The notes: generated by a model not told the origin, from the letters alone. 64,000 bases of DNA from a virus (IMGVR_UViG_3300003690_003155:58092-122091), one strand, 5' to 3'. Shown: positions 43,918 through 52,330, counted from the stretch's first letter. Numbers and translations: made by a program.

Positions 43918-44984
43918 AAAAGATACGCGTTGCTTTATGTATATCAGGTGAAATGAGAAGATGGCCTAATTGCCATAATTCAGTAATGAATCTATCTACT
44001 CCGTATAGTATTAAATTTTTGAACAGGCATAATAATGCCCCGCCCAATGAGCCACCGCCGGAGGAAATAGATTATGAGCTACATACATTTATACACACTT
44101 GGGATCAAATTACATATTCAAAAAAACAGACAACGTGGGAGCTTAATCTAAGAAAAGATAAATTAGATCATAAAGAAATGATCGATAAGATAAAACCTAA
44201 AGCTATTCAAATAGAAAGTAAAGACGCATTAGATGTATATATAGAGTTATTTAAAAAAAATAAAGACTTTAAAGAATGTGAAGATATTGAAAAGAAAATT
44301 AAATTTACAAATTATACTTGCTTATCTCAATTTTATAGTATGAGGAAATGTCATGATTTACGTCGAAAATATCAAGAAGAACATAATGTAGAATATGACA
44401 TTGTTATTAGAACGAGGTCTGACATATTAATTAAAGAATATAAGAAACAGTCCGTATTTCATGTTTTACATAAATTAGCTGTTTTTGATGATAACAAAAA
44501 AAAGCATGTATGTTCCGGTAAAACACCGCTTCTATATTGTCCTTGGATTTATGGAGATCATAGATTACATACAATAATGGAATACGCATTAATGTTAGGA
44601 CGCCCGGCAACATTCGATAAAATTTTTAAGGGTTTCCCGGAAAAATTACCAAAAACAGCTGGGTTTGGTAATACGTCTCACGGTGTACTTTATGATCATA
44701 TACATAATGACCGTACATATATAAGAGCTCCTATACCATTGCATTATTCCTTAGATCATCATCCTGTTGAAATGGTAGAGGAGCCTTGTAGTCAAGATAT
44801 TGTCACAGGCCAACCAATTGAGGAGGGAGTAAAAGCTGCTAAGCTTGAGGTTGTTGCTGAGGGAGATGAAACCGACATATCCATAGGAGAGGAGAATATT
44901 ATTAAAGATACTATTAGCGAAAAGGATATACCTACTCCTAAGAAGGGGGTAGCAGTTAAGGGTATGACCGACGGAGGTTCTTAA
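43914..44984 (+). CDS. Putative glycosyltransferase, YGQPRF-type family, copy 2, with acidic tail
   Basis: The 356-residue protein has the related start IRVALCISGEMRRWPN, a TFIHTWDQI motif and YDIVIRTRSDILIKEY, so belongs with 42763. The last 60 residues (from about 295) form a low-complexity acidic tail that ends KGMTDGGS and is absent from the paralogues; a proline-rich patch also occurs near residue 40. It converges with a methyltransferase gene, their ends overlapping by 4 bases. Confidence 0.5.
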   Translation: MKKIRVALCISGEMRRWPNCHNSVMNLSTPYSIKFLNRHNNAPPNEPPPEEIDYELHTFIHTWDQITYSKKQTTWELNLRKDKLDHKEMIDKIKPKAIQIESKDALDVYIELFKKNKDFKECEDIEKKIKFTNYTCLSQFYSMRKCHDLRRKYQEEHNVEYDIVIRTRSDILIKEYKKQSVFHVLHKLAVFDDNKKKHVCSGKTPLLYCPWIYGDHRLHTIMEYALMLGRPATFDKIFKGFPEKLPKTAGFGNTSHGVLYDHIHNDRTYIRAPIPLHYSLDHHPVEMVEEPCSQDIVTGQPIEEGVKAAKLEVVAEGDETDISIGEENIIKDTISEKDIPTPKKGVAVKGMTDGGS

Positions 44985-45595
44985 TCAACCTCAACCGGCT
45001 CTTCACCAAGCGCGAGTGGATCGACAGAGAAAATAACTAAAATACCGCCATTTACTATCGATACACTATCACTAACTCTATTAAATATTTTTTTTATCCA
45101 AAAATGTTTTTTATGCTCTTGAATTAAATGTAGTTCGCCGACCTCAACTCCTGGTCGAATTTCATGATGTCTTCTTGAGTGACTCGGACCACCGTGAGTT
45201 GTATGAAACATGCATTTACGAGTTACTCTGACCATTTCATCTATGGTTCTATCTAAAAAATCAGGATGTACATGTTCTAAAAAATCAAATGAAGTTGTTA
45301 AATCTACAGATTTATCCTCTAGTGGTATGTCATGACTACAACCTTTTAGAAAATCAATATTTTTGTTTAAAAACTCTAAATTAGGATCAATAGATATATC
45401 TAAACCATGTACTTCGCTACATAATTCTTCTATTGCCCAATTACAAAATTGACCTTGACCAGTACCAACATCTAATACAGAATTAATATTTAATAATTTT
45501 AAAAAAGGGGTATGTTTCCTGCCATGAAAGCTACCACCATATCCTTGAGTATTCAAGTAATCATATGTTTCTTTAATTTGCTCTAAATTCTTCAT
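44981..45595 (-). CDS. SAM-dependent methyltransferase (class I)
   Basis: From ATG 45595 (204 residues) the protein has motif I SVLDVGTGQGQFCNW (about 39-53), EVHGLDISIDP, DFLKGCSHDIPLEDKSVDLTTSFDFLEHV and MVRVTRKCMFHTTHG, the layout of Methyltransf_11 enzymes. A GTG at 45622 would extend it by nine codons within the upstream gene; the ATG was preferred. It is in the same operon as a transferase, a YGQPRF-family protein and a radical SAM enzyme, suggesting glycan methylation. Confidence 0.78.
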   Translation of the reverse strand: MKNLEQIKETYDYLNTQGYGGSFHGRKHTPFLKLLNINSVLDVGTGQGQFCNWAIEELCSEVHGLDISIDPNLEFLNKNIDFLKGCSHDIPLEDKSVDLTTSFDFLEHVHPDFLDRTIDEMVRVTRKCMFHTTHGGPSHSRRHHEIRPGVEVGELHLIQEHKKHFWIKKIFNRVSDSVSIVNGGILVIFSVDPLALGEEPVEVD

Positions 45596-46292
45596 GGATA
45601 TATTCTTTTTTAACACTATCACACCCTATATGTATTAACGGAAAATTAATATATGTAGTAGGGACCTGTTCGTTATGTATAATATACGTCATGGCTGTTT
45701 CTTCTCTTATAAAATGATCGTCCTTTTGCCATAAATTATATATTTTATCGTATGCAAATACATCAGTTAAATTTGTTTGCAAATCCTTACATATAAAAAT
45801 CAACCCAGCGGCAAACCTTCCAGGTATTTCTCTGTTTAAATATTTTTCAGGTATAACTATTGGATCGGCTGTTTTTATTTCCTCTCGCCGCAGATACATA
45901 TAAAACGCTTTATTATAATCTTCAAATTTAAACCTATCCTTGTGCCTTACAATAACATCACAATCAAAATATAACATTTTATCATAGTTACTTTTATAAA
46001 ATTCATGAATGAGATAAAATTTTGTATTCCATGCCTTTAATCTTTGTAATTCCGATGCATATTCCTCGTATTTAATACATTTATATTTGCTTATTTCTTT
46101 ATCACTATAAAATTGCTTAATAGATATAAACATATCTTCTATTTTATCAGGAATTTTGGTTATTAACTTGAAATCAGCATTCTTATATTCAGCCCATTTT
46201 TTTAAATCTTCTATTACCGGGGTTAAATTTTTTTGTATTATATCATCTTGCGGTAGATACGAACATAGACAATAAATTATATTCTTCTTCAC
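45573..46292 (-). CDS. Putative glycosyltransferase with DCD motif
   Basis: The 239-residue protein starts at GTG 46292, one base after the upstream stop, with a strong GGAGG (about 12 bases upstream). NIIYCLCSYLP leads a GT-A-like strand; KMLYFDCDVIVRHKDRF has the DCD metal motif, and FAAGLIFICKDLQTN follows, as in GT8- and GMA12-like transferases. It overlaps the methyltransferase gene by 23 bases. The family is not certain. Confidence 0.6.
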   Translation of the reverse strand: MKKNIIYCLCSYLPQDDIIQKNLTPVIEDLKKWAEYKNADFKLITKIPDKIEDMFISIKQFYSDKEISKYKCIKYEEYASELQRLKAWNTKFYLIHEFYKSNYDKMLYFDCDVIVRHKDRFKFEDYNKAFYMYLRREEIKTADPIVIPEKYLNREIPGRFAAGLIFICKDLQTNLTDVFAYDKIYNLWQKDDHFIREETAMTYIIHNEQVPTTYINFPLIHIGCDSVKKEYIHEEFRAN

Positions 46293-46293
46293 G

Positions 46294-47628
46294 TTATTCG
46301 GCGACCTCCACAGCACGCGATCCAATTATGTTTGAATATTGTTTTTTTAAACTTTTGTCAGTATCAGTTAGTACTCTAATATGGGGTCTATTTAATATAA
46401 ATTTCTTTGTAAATTTATTAGCAATTTTCATTAATCTCTCTGGTATAACCATTGTCTCTAACGAGTCACATCCTAATTCCTCTGCATTTATACCATTTAA
46501 TCCCAAGGTCTCCCCGCAGATAATTTCTCCAGCGGCCCAGTTTATATCTATACCATCTTTTTTGAGAAATATTCTAGATTTATCAATCAAAGCTTTTATA
46601 GTTTCAAGATATTGATCTATAGATAATAACATATCCTCACCTGATCCTACTATATACCAATCCTTCATGTGTAAATATTGAGTTTTGGGATTATAGATAT
46701 GAGTGTCATTGGCTTTAAAGAGATTGTTTTCATAATTATTATTTTCATCAGCACCTGTATACTCAAAGACACCTTCTTTTTTTGCATATATTTTATTTTC
46801 TACACATAACCAACTTTGGTAATTTTTTACATCTATAGGTTGATGATCCGGCTCGGCGCAGTCCTGTTTTTTTTCAATTGATCCATCAGGGAACGTACGA
46901 GCCATGTTGTTTGTAAGATTAATTTCATCAGCGACATTTCTGGCACCTTCCCAAATTTGAAGATCTCCAAATTTACAAAAAATTCCTTTTCGTTTTTCAT
47001 ATAATTTGCTATAGAATAATTTTTTATCATATTCATAAAGTCTATTATCTGTATACAAATCAGGAGTAATAAATAACAAATCAGTTCTAATTCTAAAAAT
47101 ATAGTCATAATCCTCTTCTATTAACTCTGCTCCTAGCTGTAATGATACAAATTGACCTAAATAGTATCTTAAATTCTCTGGCCTAGTAATTTCAAAAATA
47201 CTCTTTGCAAAGAACCTGGTATATTTATCTTCAGCTAAAAGAGGTATATCAGCAATAGAACTAATATGTTGTGGGGTTTTAGAGTAAGCATGATTCATCA
47301 ATGGCCCGGAAAATTTTGCGGTTCTATCATAATAGAGCTTTAATTTGTCTTTATTATTTTGAACAATTTTATATATCTCTTCACAGGCCTGGGTTAAAGG
47401 TTCATAATTAGTAAAGGAATGTTTTTTTGGTTTATAGATAGAAACTATTTTTTCTTTATCTTCATTTGTTAGGCTATATTCTGGATCATTGCTATTATAT
47501 GCTATTTTATCCCAAAAGTGAAAATAGTAATCTGTTGTACTATTTTTAAAAGTAGTTTCCTGTATGATGCTCTTCCAGCCTAATTCCCAAAACCGAGGTT
47601 GACCGTATAATAATACTGCTAATTTCAT
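46294..47628 (-). CDS. Putative glycosyltransferase, YGQPRF family, copy 3
   Basis: A 444-residue paralogue of 42763: LAVLLYGQPRFWEL, DYYFHFWDKIAY, YDYIFRIRTDLLFI and HMKDWYIVGSGEDMLLSI align with the corresponding parts of copy 1, so the two are clearly related although on opposite strands. The larger size comes from a middle insert. It shares its ATG base with the stop of the radical SAM gene (TAATG). Function as transferase is inferred. Confidence 0.55.
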   Translation of the reverse strand: MKLAVLLYGQPRFWELGWKSIIQETTFKNSTTDYYFHFWDKIAYNSNDPEYSLTNEDKEKIVSIYKPKKHSFTNYEPLTQACEEIYKIVQNNKDKLKLYYDRTAKFSGPLMNHAYSKTPQHISSIADIPLLAEDKYTRFFAKSIFEITRPENLRYYLGQFVSLQLGAELIEEDYDYIFRIRTDLLFITPDLYTDNRLYEYDKKLFYSKLYEKRKGIFCKFGDLQIWEGARNVADEINLTNNMARTFPDGSIEKKQDCAEPDHQPIDVKNYQSWLCVENKIYAKKEGVFEYTGADENNNYENNLFKANDTHIYNPKTQYLHMKDWYIVGSGEDMLLSIDQYLETIKALIDKSRIFLKKDGIDINWAAGEIICGETLGLNGINAEELGCDSLETMVIPERLMKIANKFTKKFILNRPHIRVLTDTDKSLKKQYSNIIGSRAVEVAE

Positions 47629-48680
47629 TAATCAGTTATAAAGTCAGTTAAGTTACCCCAATCATGCTTGGTGTAGTGATAATCGTCATTTAATATTTTT
47701 AAGAAGTCTTTATGCTCGGGATGTCTGGTGTCAAAAATATTATGTTCATTATATTGTTGCTCTGAAAATGTTCCCCAATTGAATATTCTTGAAGTGTAAG
47801 ATCTAAAATTATGGGCTTGTGCTATTTGAATAAATTCAGGTATACTTTTATAATTATTTCTTTGTACACACATATCTAATCTTATATTAGTTAAACCTAA
47901 AGAACCAATAAAGTGAAGATTTTTTAGTAAACGATCCCAATTTCCTCCAACCCTTACTTTATCATAATGCTCTCTTATACCAGCATCAAGACTAATAATA
48001 GCACTTATAGAAAGTTTATGTATATTCTTTAATTGACTCCAACGCGCCTCGTCCCATAATACACCGTTTGTTTGGAGATTAATTGTAATGAGAGGATTTT
48101 TCTTAGGGTCAATTTTTTTAAGTAGTTCAAAGAATGATGGTGAACCGAACGGATCGCCTGATCCAGTTATATTAAGGTTTACTGGATGAGGTTTACTATG
48201 AATCATGCGAAGCAGTCGCTTATTGATCATCAGTGTTGTTTTGTATTTTTCAGGATTACTTTTACCGGTATATTGAATTAAGTTTCCTCTACAGCTAGGA
48301 CATCTCAGATTACAAGATTTATCATAACACAAATTAATAGTTTCAGGCGGGTCTGCTATCTCCATTTCAAATTCAAGAATAAATTTTAATTTGTCTCCAT
48401 GCTTACCATCCAGTATATCTTTGCGGAGTGGTAATTGTTTATTTTGTATCATAGGACATTCTGTTTTATTACACATAGAAAAACTTCCATCTAAGATACT
48501 TCTGCGAAATGCTCTACTTCTCTTACTATTCCACTCTTTATAGAAATCTAGAGTAGGAGTTAGATCTCCTATTCTGTTATGGTTAACCCACCTCGGGCAG
48601 CAATTATATAATCCTTTTTCTTGTATTTCCAAAAAAGTCCACGGGTGGTCACAAAACCTAGTTGCAAGATCATTAGACAT
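47628..48680 (-). CDS. Radical SAM enzyme
   Basis: The 350-residue protein has the cluster motif CNLRCPSC (CX3CX2C, C123, C127, C130) and a GSGDPFGS substrate/SAM segment near 174. Before the core there are paired cysteines (NCCPRW, 27-28; C70 and C75), so a further auxiliary cluster is possible. It could modify a sugar (dehydration, epimerisation) or a peptide. It is first of the minus-strand operon 48680-44981, with TAAATAATTA three bases before its ATG. Confidence 0.8.
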   Translation of the reverse strand: MSNDLATRFCDHPWTFLEIQEKGLYNCCPRWVNHNRIGDLTPTLDFYKEWNSKRSRAFRRSILDGSFSMCNKTECPMIQNKQLPLRKDILDGKHGDKLKFILEFEMEIADPPETINLCYDKSCNLRCPSCRGNLIQYTGKSNPEKYKTTLMINKRLLRMIHSKPHPVNLNITGSGDPFGSPSFFELLKKIDPKKNPLITINLQTNGVLWDEARWSQLKNIHKLSISAIISLDAGIREHYDKVRVGGNWDRLLKNLHFIGSLGLTNIRLDMCVQRNNYKSIPEFIQIAQAHNFRSYTSRIFNWGTFSEQQYNEHNIFDTRHPEHKDFLKILNDDYHYTKHDWGNLTDFITD

Positions 48681-48698
48681 GTATAATTATTTACAGCT

Positions 48699-49067
48699 AT
48701 GGATATTTATTTCAATGGAGTTGAGTATAAACCAACCGAAAAAGAAGTAGAAGAGATTACCTTTTTAGGTACTAAAACGTTGCAAGCTAAGGTAAAGCCC
48801 CAATTAACAATATTTTGGAACCCGTTAACATGGGATTGGACTAAAGTAGGCGATAAGGAAGCTTATGAAACAAAGTATAAGCGTAAGACTCGTGCTGTGT
48901 ATTTTAAGGATAAGGTCTTTCTTGTTGAAAACTCAAAATTTAAAAAGGGTATTGTAGATGATGATTTTGTCGATACTGCCGAGCTTCCAATTGGTATTGT
49001 TGTGTATTGGGAAGCTGATACTGAGCAATGGCAAATGTTAGGCTATAAAGAAAATCTTTTACGATAA
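48699..49067 (+). CDS. Hypothetical protein, 122 aa
   Basis: Unrecognised. A beta-rich protein with many Trp residues (FWNPLTWDWTKVGD, VVYWEADTEQW) and no cysteine. It starts 18 bases from the divergent radical SAM gene, with a TATAAT 11 bases upstream of its ATG. It is followed by a 13-base tandem repeat that spans its stop codon. Possibly a small glycan-binding or structural protein, but nothing supports that directly. Confidence 0.5.
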   Translation: MDIYFNGVEYKPTEKEVEEITFLGTKTLQAKVKPQLTIFWNPLTWDWTKVGDKEAYETKYKRKTRAVYFKDKVFLVENSKFKKGIVDDDFVDTAELPIGIVVYWEADTEQWQMLGYKENLLR

Positions 49068-49090
49068 TATTTTCATATAATATTTTCATA
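49065..49090. repeat. 13-bp perfect tandem repeat, two copies
   Basis: TAATATTTTCATA is repeated twice head to tail, the first copy starting with the stop codon of the 122-aa gene. The sequence after it repeats the beginning (TAATG) and holds the ATG of the GT25-like gene at 49093. A TATAAT is made at the junction (49076-49081). Confidence 0.9.
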
Positions 49091-49092
49091 TA

Positions 49093-49893
49093 ATGCTAGA
49101 TACATTATTTGATAAAATATATGTAGTCTGGGGTCGAGACCCTCTCCGAAAAAAGCATATACAAGATCATTTTAGACAGTGTAATATTGAAAATTATGAA
49201 ATTGTTCGCAGTATTGCTCCGCATAATTTGTTTATTAGAGGGAAGAGTAATCGAAAAAAAATTAGATTTAAAAAATTATGGGATGTAGAAACGTTAGCGC
49301 CACCTGATGTACTTAAACCTAATGTAAAAGGTTCACCTTATCCGATGTCTTTAGCTGAGATATGTTGTACGTACGGACATCTTAAAGCGTATAAAACTGC
49401 AGTTAAAGATAAAGTAAATAATTTTCTTGTTATAGAAGATGATGCTGTATTAAATGTTGATTTGTGTAATAATGCTTTAGAGTGGAAAGAGTACATTCCA
49501 CCTGACTGGGACGTTCTTCATTTTCATTCCTGGCGACCGTTTGACAGTAAACGAGAACCTGAATTAGCTGAGAAGAGAATTCAGGTTAATGATTATTTTT
49601 ATACTGGGTTTAAAGAATATAGTGGTGCAGTTTGTTACTCTCTTACTACTAACATTGCTAAACAATTATTAGCTCGATTTTATCCTATTATACTTATTTC
49701 CGATGGCATCATTGGTACTTTAAGTAGAACAGTTTTTGCTAGAAAATATTATAGAGCATATGTTTTTCATCCGTTTTTATCTGAGGGTACTTTATTTGAA
49801 AGTCAAATAGATTCTGAAAAGCCAATTACTAAAAAATTTATGACAAGAAGACAACGTTATAAAATAGGTAATTTTAATCCTAATGTATTATAA
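49093..49893 (+). CDS. GT25-like glycosyltransferase, copy 4
   Basis: A 266-residue GT25 enzyme with KIYVVWGRDPLRKKH (9-23) at the position of the usual INLDxRxDR, YPMSLAEICCTYGHLKAYKTA and FLVIEDDAVL (about 113-122). It is more diverged than the other three and has a longer loop before the GHLKA helix. Its end overlaps the convergent DADEF-type gene by 14 bases. Confidence 0.75.
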   Translation: MLDTLFDKIYVVWGRDPLRKKHIQDHFRQCNIENYEIVRSIAPHNLFIRGKSNRKKIRFKKLWDVETLAPPDVLKPNVKGSPYPMSLAEICCTYGHLKAYKTAVKDKVNNFLVIEDDAVLNVDLCNNALEWKEYIPPDWDVLHFHSWRPFDSKREPELAEKRIQVNDYFYTGFKEYSGAVCYSLTTNIAKQLLARFYPIILISDGIIGTLSRTVFARKYYRAYVFHPFLSEGTLFESQIDSEKPITKKFMTRRQRYKIGNFNPNVL

Positions 49894-50791
49894 TATTAAA
49901 TTTGTTATCAGTAATTATTCCTTTAGTCACTCTTCTGTCTTTGTTAAATACACTATATAATTTTTTATGGTTGTTCGGGTTCTTTAATCTATGTATTAAA
50001 GCATCAGTCCACTTAAAATGACGAACTTTAAAGCGACGATGATCAATATCGTCTGGATCATAAACTCCTGGAGTCGGCTTAGGTGCATAAAAATATTTCC
50101 AATAGTCCTCATCGCCGCGAGTTATATTTACTTTTTTACGCTCTGCAGAGTTTACTTCAGGTACCCATACTACATCATGATGCCCAATCCCTACTTCTAT
50201 TTTAGCTTTAAATAATAAAATTTTTGTCCAAGTAGCTCCAATTACGTATCTCGTAATACTCGCTGTCTTTGGAAATTGTTCAAATAAATCTTCCGGGTAA
50301 CCCACTTTACGTAAAATAAGATCCTCAGCAACTCGGTCCTCAAAACTGCCACGCAGGGCATAATAATTATTTTTTTCTAAAAAATCAGCACACTCAGGTA
50401 TAGTATTAAAAGGACCGTAATCATTAAATTCATCTGCGTCCGGTAAAATAATCCAATCTTCATCATCTATTGTCCATTGCCACTTTATTAGTACGTCGTG
50501 TGCATTCTGTATGTCGTATTTTTTTGAGATCAACTCAAGATTTGGTATATTATTTTCATTGTTTATCTCTCTGAATTCATTTAAATTTTTATGATATGTA
50601 TTATAACAGAGATCAGGAGAGTATATCTTATCAGGGCGTGATCCGGTTTTTTTGCGACCACATGGTATAATATTAAAATTATTAGGATCAACACCTAACC
50701 CTATGTAGTAATCAATAAAATGTCTATATAAATTTAAATCTGGATATTCATTCTCATCTAGAGATATCATTGAAAATAAATGTATATTCAC
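49880..50791 (-). CDS. Putative glycosyltransferase with DADEF motif
   Basis: The 303-residue protein starts at GTG 50791. It has a NIHLFSMISLDENEY start, WIILPDADEFNDYG (about 114-127), where DADEF is the metal motif of GT2-like and GT92-like transferases acting on peripheral sugars, and a VGIGHHDVVWV region with an HH pair. It is a lone minus-strand gene. The acceptor is unknown. Confidence 0.6.
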   Translation of the reverse strand: MNIHLFSMISLDENEYPDLNLYRHFIDYYIGLGVDPNNFNIIPCGRKKTGSRPDKIYSPDLCYNTYHKNLNEFREINNENNIPNLELISKKYDIQNAHDVLIKWQWTIDDEDWIILPDADEFNDYGPFNTIPECADFLEKNNYYALRGSFEDRVAEDLILRKVGYPEDLFEQFPKTASITRYVIGATWTKILLFKAKIEVGIGHHDVVWVPEVNSAERKKVNITRGDEDYWKYFYAPKPTPGVYDPDDIDHRRFKVRHFKWTDALIHRLKNPNNHKKLYSVFNKDRRVTKGIITDNKFNIIIH

Positions 50792-50851
50792 TTTAAGTTA
50801 TTTAAAATTTTTATTGATTTAATCAATTAGTAATGTAAATTTTTATATACT

Positions 50852-51514
50852 ATGCCCAAATCTTTCTTAGATAGCTTGATAGGTGCAAACGGAAAACATA
50901 AATGTATCTTTATACATATACCTAAGTGTGCGGGAACAACAATAAAGGAAAATTTTAGGTTACATGGAGCACCATGGACTCATAATAACGTGACTCATAT
51001 TATAGATGGTGATATTAAAAGATTTAATTCTGTTGAGAAATTTTTAAAATATAATCCGTTCACTATTGTTCGCAATCCATTTGACAGAATAGTCTCCTGG
51101 TTTTTTTATCATAAAAATCTTTCGGCCGAGGAACTGGGCTCGGGTCCCGGTCTCCCACTCTCGTCTCTTTATGCTACTTCTTTTGAAGATTGGGTTATGA
51201 ATAACTGCCCACACCACTGGGATTATTCTGGTCGTAATAAACCAACATACCTTTGGAGACAATTAAATTGGATTGAATATAATTGGCCATATCCGAATCA
51301 ATGGAGAATTGAAATTGTAATTCCGGAAGCTAATATTATTAGGTATGAAGAATTAGAAACTGCAATCCCACAATTAAAAAATTCTGATCACCGGTTTGAA
51401 AGAAAAAGCAAGAGAGGTGACTATAAACAATATTATACTAGCTCTAAAATTATAGATATTGTTACTGAATTATGTAAGGATGATTTAGAATATTTTAATT
51501 ATTCATTTGATTGA
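50852..51514 (+). CDS. Sulfotransferase family protein
   Basis: The 220-residue protein has the 5'-phosphosulfate-binding motif FIHIPKCAGTT (20-30) and the 3'-phosphate motif IVRNPFDRIVSWFF (72-85), both diagnostic for PAPS-dependent sulfotransferases, especially of the carbohydrate (Sulfotransfer_2) type. It ends the glycan island and would decorate a sugar with sulfate, using the host PAPS pool. Its stop codon lies inside the -35 box of the next promoter. The 60-base gap upstream holds an inverted-repeat-like TTGATTTAATCAA but no clear promoter. Confidence 0.82.
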   Translation: MPKSFLDSLIGANGKHKCIFIHIPKCAGTTIKENFRLHGAPWTHNNVTHIIDGDIKRFNSVEKFLKYNPFTIVRNPFDRIVSWFFYHKNLSAEELGSGPGLPLSSLYATSFEDWVMNNCPHHWDYSGRNKPTYLWRQLNWIEYNWPYPNQWRIEIVIPEANIIRYEELETAIPQLKNSDHRFERKSKRGDYKQYYTSSKIIDIVTELCKDDLEYFNYSFD

Positions 51515-51538
51515 TTTTCTTTGTAGCTATGTTATAAT
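51511..51538 (+). promoter_or_regulatory. Sigma70-like promoter (extended -10) for the DUF366-like gene
   Basis: TTGATT (51511-51516), 16-base spacer, TATAAT (51533-51538) preceded by TGT, an extended -10 (TGnTATAAT), six bases, then ATG 51545. Of the set it is nearest to consensus. Confidence 0.6.
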
Positions 51539-51544
51539 AATCAT

Positions 51545-52132
51545 ATGATTTTAAAAGATATTGACGTCTATGATGGAAGTTTGATTCATGGACGGTTTGC
51601 TTATAAATATTTTCGAAGAAAAACTCTCCCGATTGGTAATATCGTTGCGTTTCGAGCCCCGATGAAGGTAGAAGCAGAGGGAATGATTGACAATGAAGAC
51701 CTTCTTAACAATGATTTTATTTATTCTGACGACGCTGTTAATTTTTGTTGGGAGCTTCCTAATTTATGCCCTCTGGGCGCTGTCTTCTTTCAGCGATTAT
51801 TCAATACACAAATTGCAAATGTTTTATCGACGCTATATCTTAAAGCTCCGGTCGAAGTGGATGGTGACGACTTAATTGTACATAGAGAATTTGAACAACA
51901 CGGCATTATTCAACCAAAAGGTAAGTGTAGTGTAAGTATAACCTATTCAAAAGACAATGTTGCGATTGGTCACACTGCAATTAACGTGTCGGCAGGGAAT
52001 AAAGCACCAGCCTTTGCGTTTTCCACCGATTTAACCGACAATCAGGTGGAAGAATTCATGAAAATCATCATAGATACCTACTATTCCATGGTGGATGACG
52101 CATTTATCGCAACTACAAAGCTGACATTATGA
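51545..52132 (+). CDS. DUF366-like protein
   Basis: The 195-residue protein begins ILKDIDVYDGSLIHGRFAYK and contains PIGNIVAFRAPMKVEAEGM, EVDGDDLIVHREFEQHG and SVSITYSKDNVAIGHTAINV. This matches a protein conserved in T4-like marine phages and resembling DUF366 of archaea/bacteria; a biotin/lipoate-ligase-like fold is possible. The role is unknown. It is preceded by the best promoter in the window and followed by a region with degenerate repeats. Confidence 0.7.
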   Translation: MILKDIDVYDGSLIHGRFAYKYFRRKTLPIGNIVAFRAPMKVEAEGMIDNEDLLNNDFIYSDDAVNFCWELPNLCPLGAVFFQRLFNTQIANVLSTLYLKAPVEVDGDDLIVHREFEQHGIIQPKGKCSVSITYSKDNVAIGHTAINVSAGNKAPAFAFSTDLTDNQVEEFMKIIIDTYYSMVDDAFIATTKLTL

Positions 52133-52254
52133 GTTCTGTAGTGTGTCTCAATTTTTTTTTCAAAAACCCGGGTGAAATCCTTATTTGGCTGTTTTATCAA
52201 TTAACTTTTAAAGGCATAAACCTAGATCCAAATTTTTTTGCAGAAACCGGGTGA
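52129..52254 (+). CDS. Possible 41-aa ORF containing repeat copies 1 and 2
   Basis: A frame opens in an ATGA overlap with the preceding stop and reads to 52254. It has a hydrophobic middle (ILIWLFYQL) flanked by two similar pieces, CLNFFFKNPGE and DPNFFAETG, made by the DNA repeats. A further 18-codon frame at 52278 holds YPNFFCKL from the third repeat. Whether any is translated is open. Confidence 0.3.
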   Translation: MSSVVCLNFFFKNPGEILIWLFYQLTFKGINLDPNFFAETG

Positions 52255-52330
52255 TTTTCCGATTAAGAAAGTTATCGTATGAAGTTGAAATTGTACCCCA
52301 ATTTTTTTTGCAAACTCTTGATGGAATTGT
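52149..52330 (+). repeat. Three degenerate repeats in the 224-bp gap before the gp62-like gene
   Basis: Copies start near 52149, 52228 and 52298 (70-79 bases apart). Each has CAA or CCAA(A), a run of 7-9 T, (G)CA(A/G)A and then, in copies 1 and 2, ACCCGGGTGAAAT or ACCGGGTGATTTT; copy 3 is more diverged (CTCTTGATGGAATT). No hairpin followed by T is seen, so it is not a usual terminator. The gap between 52133 and 52356 holds no other recognisable gene apart from the two tiny ORFs. Confidence 0.6.

Noticed and set aside
50808-50836. Inverted-repeat-like TTGATTTAATCAA before the sulfotransferase gene as operator or promoter
   Set aside because: Short and AT-rich, spacing to any -10 box is poor; cannot be told from chance.
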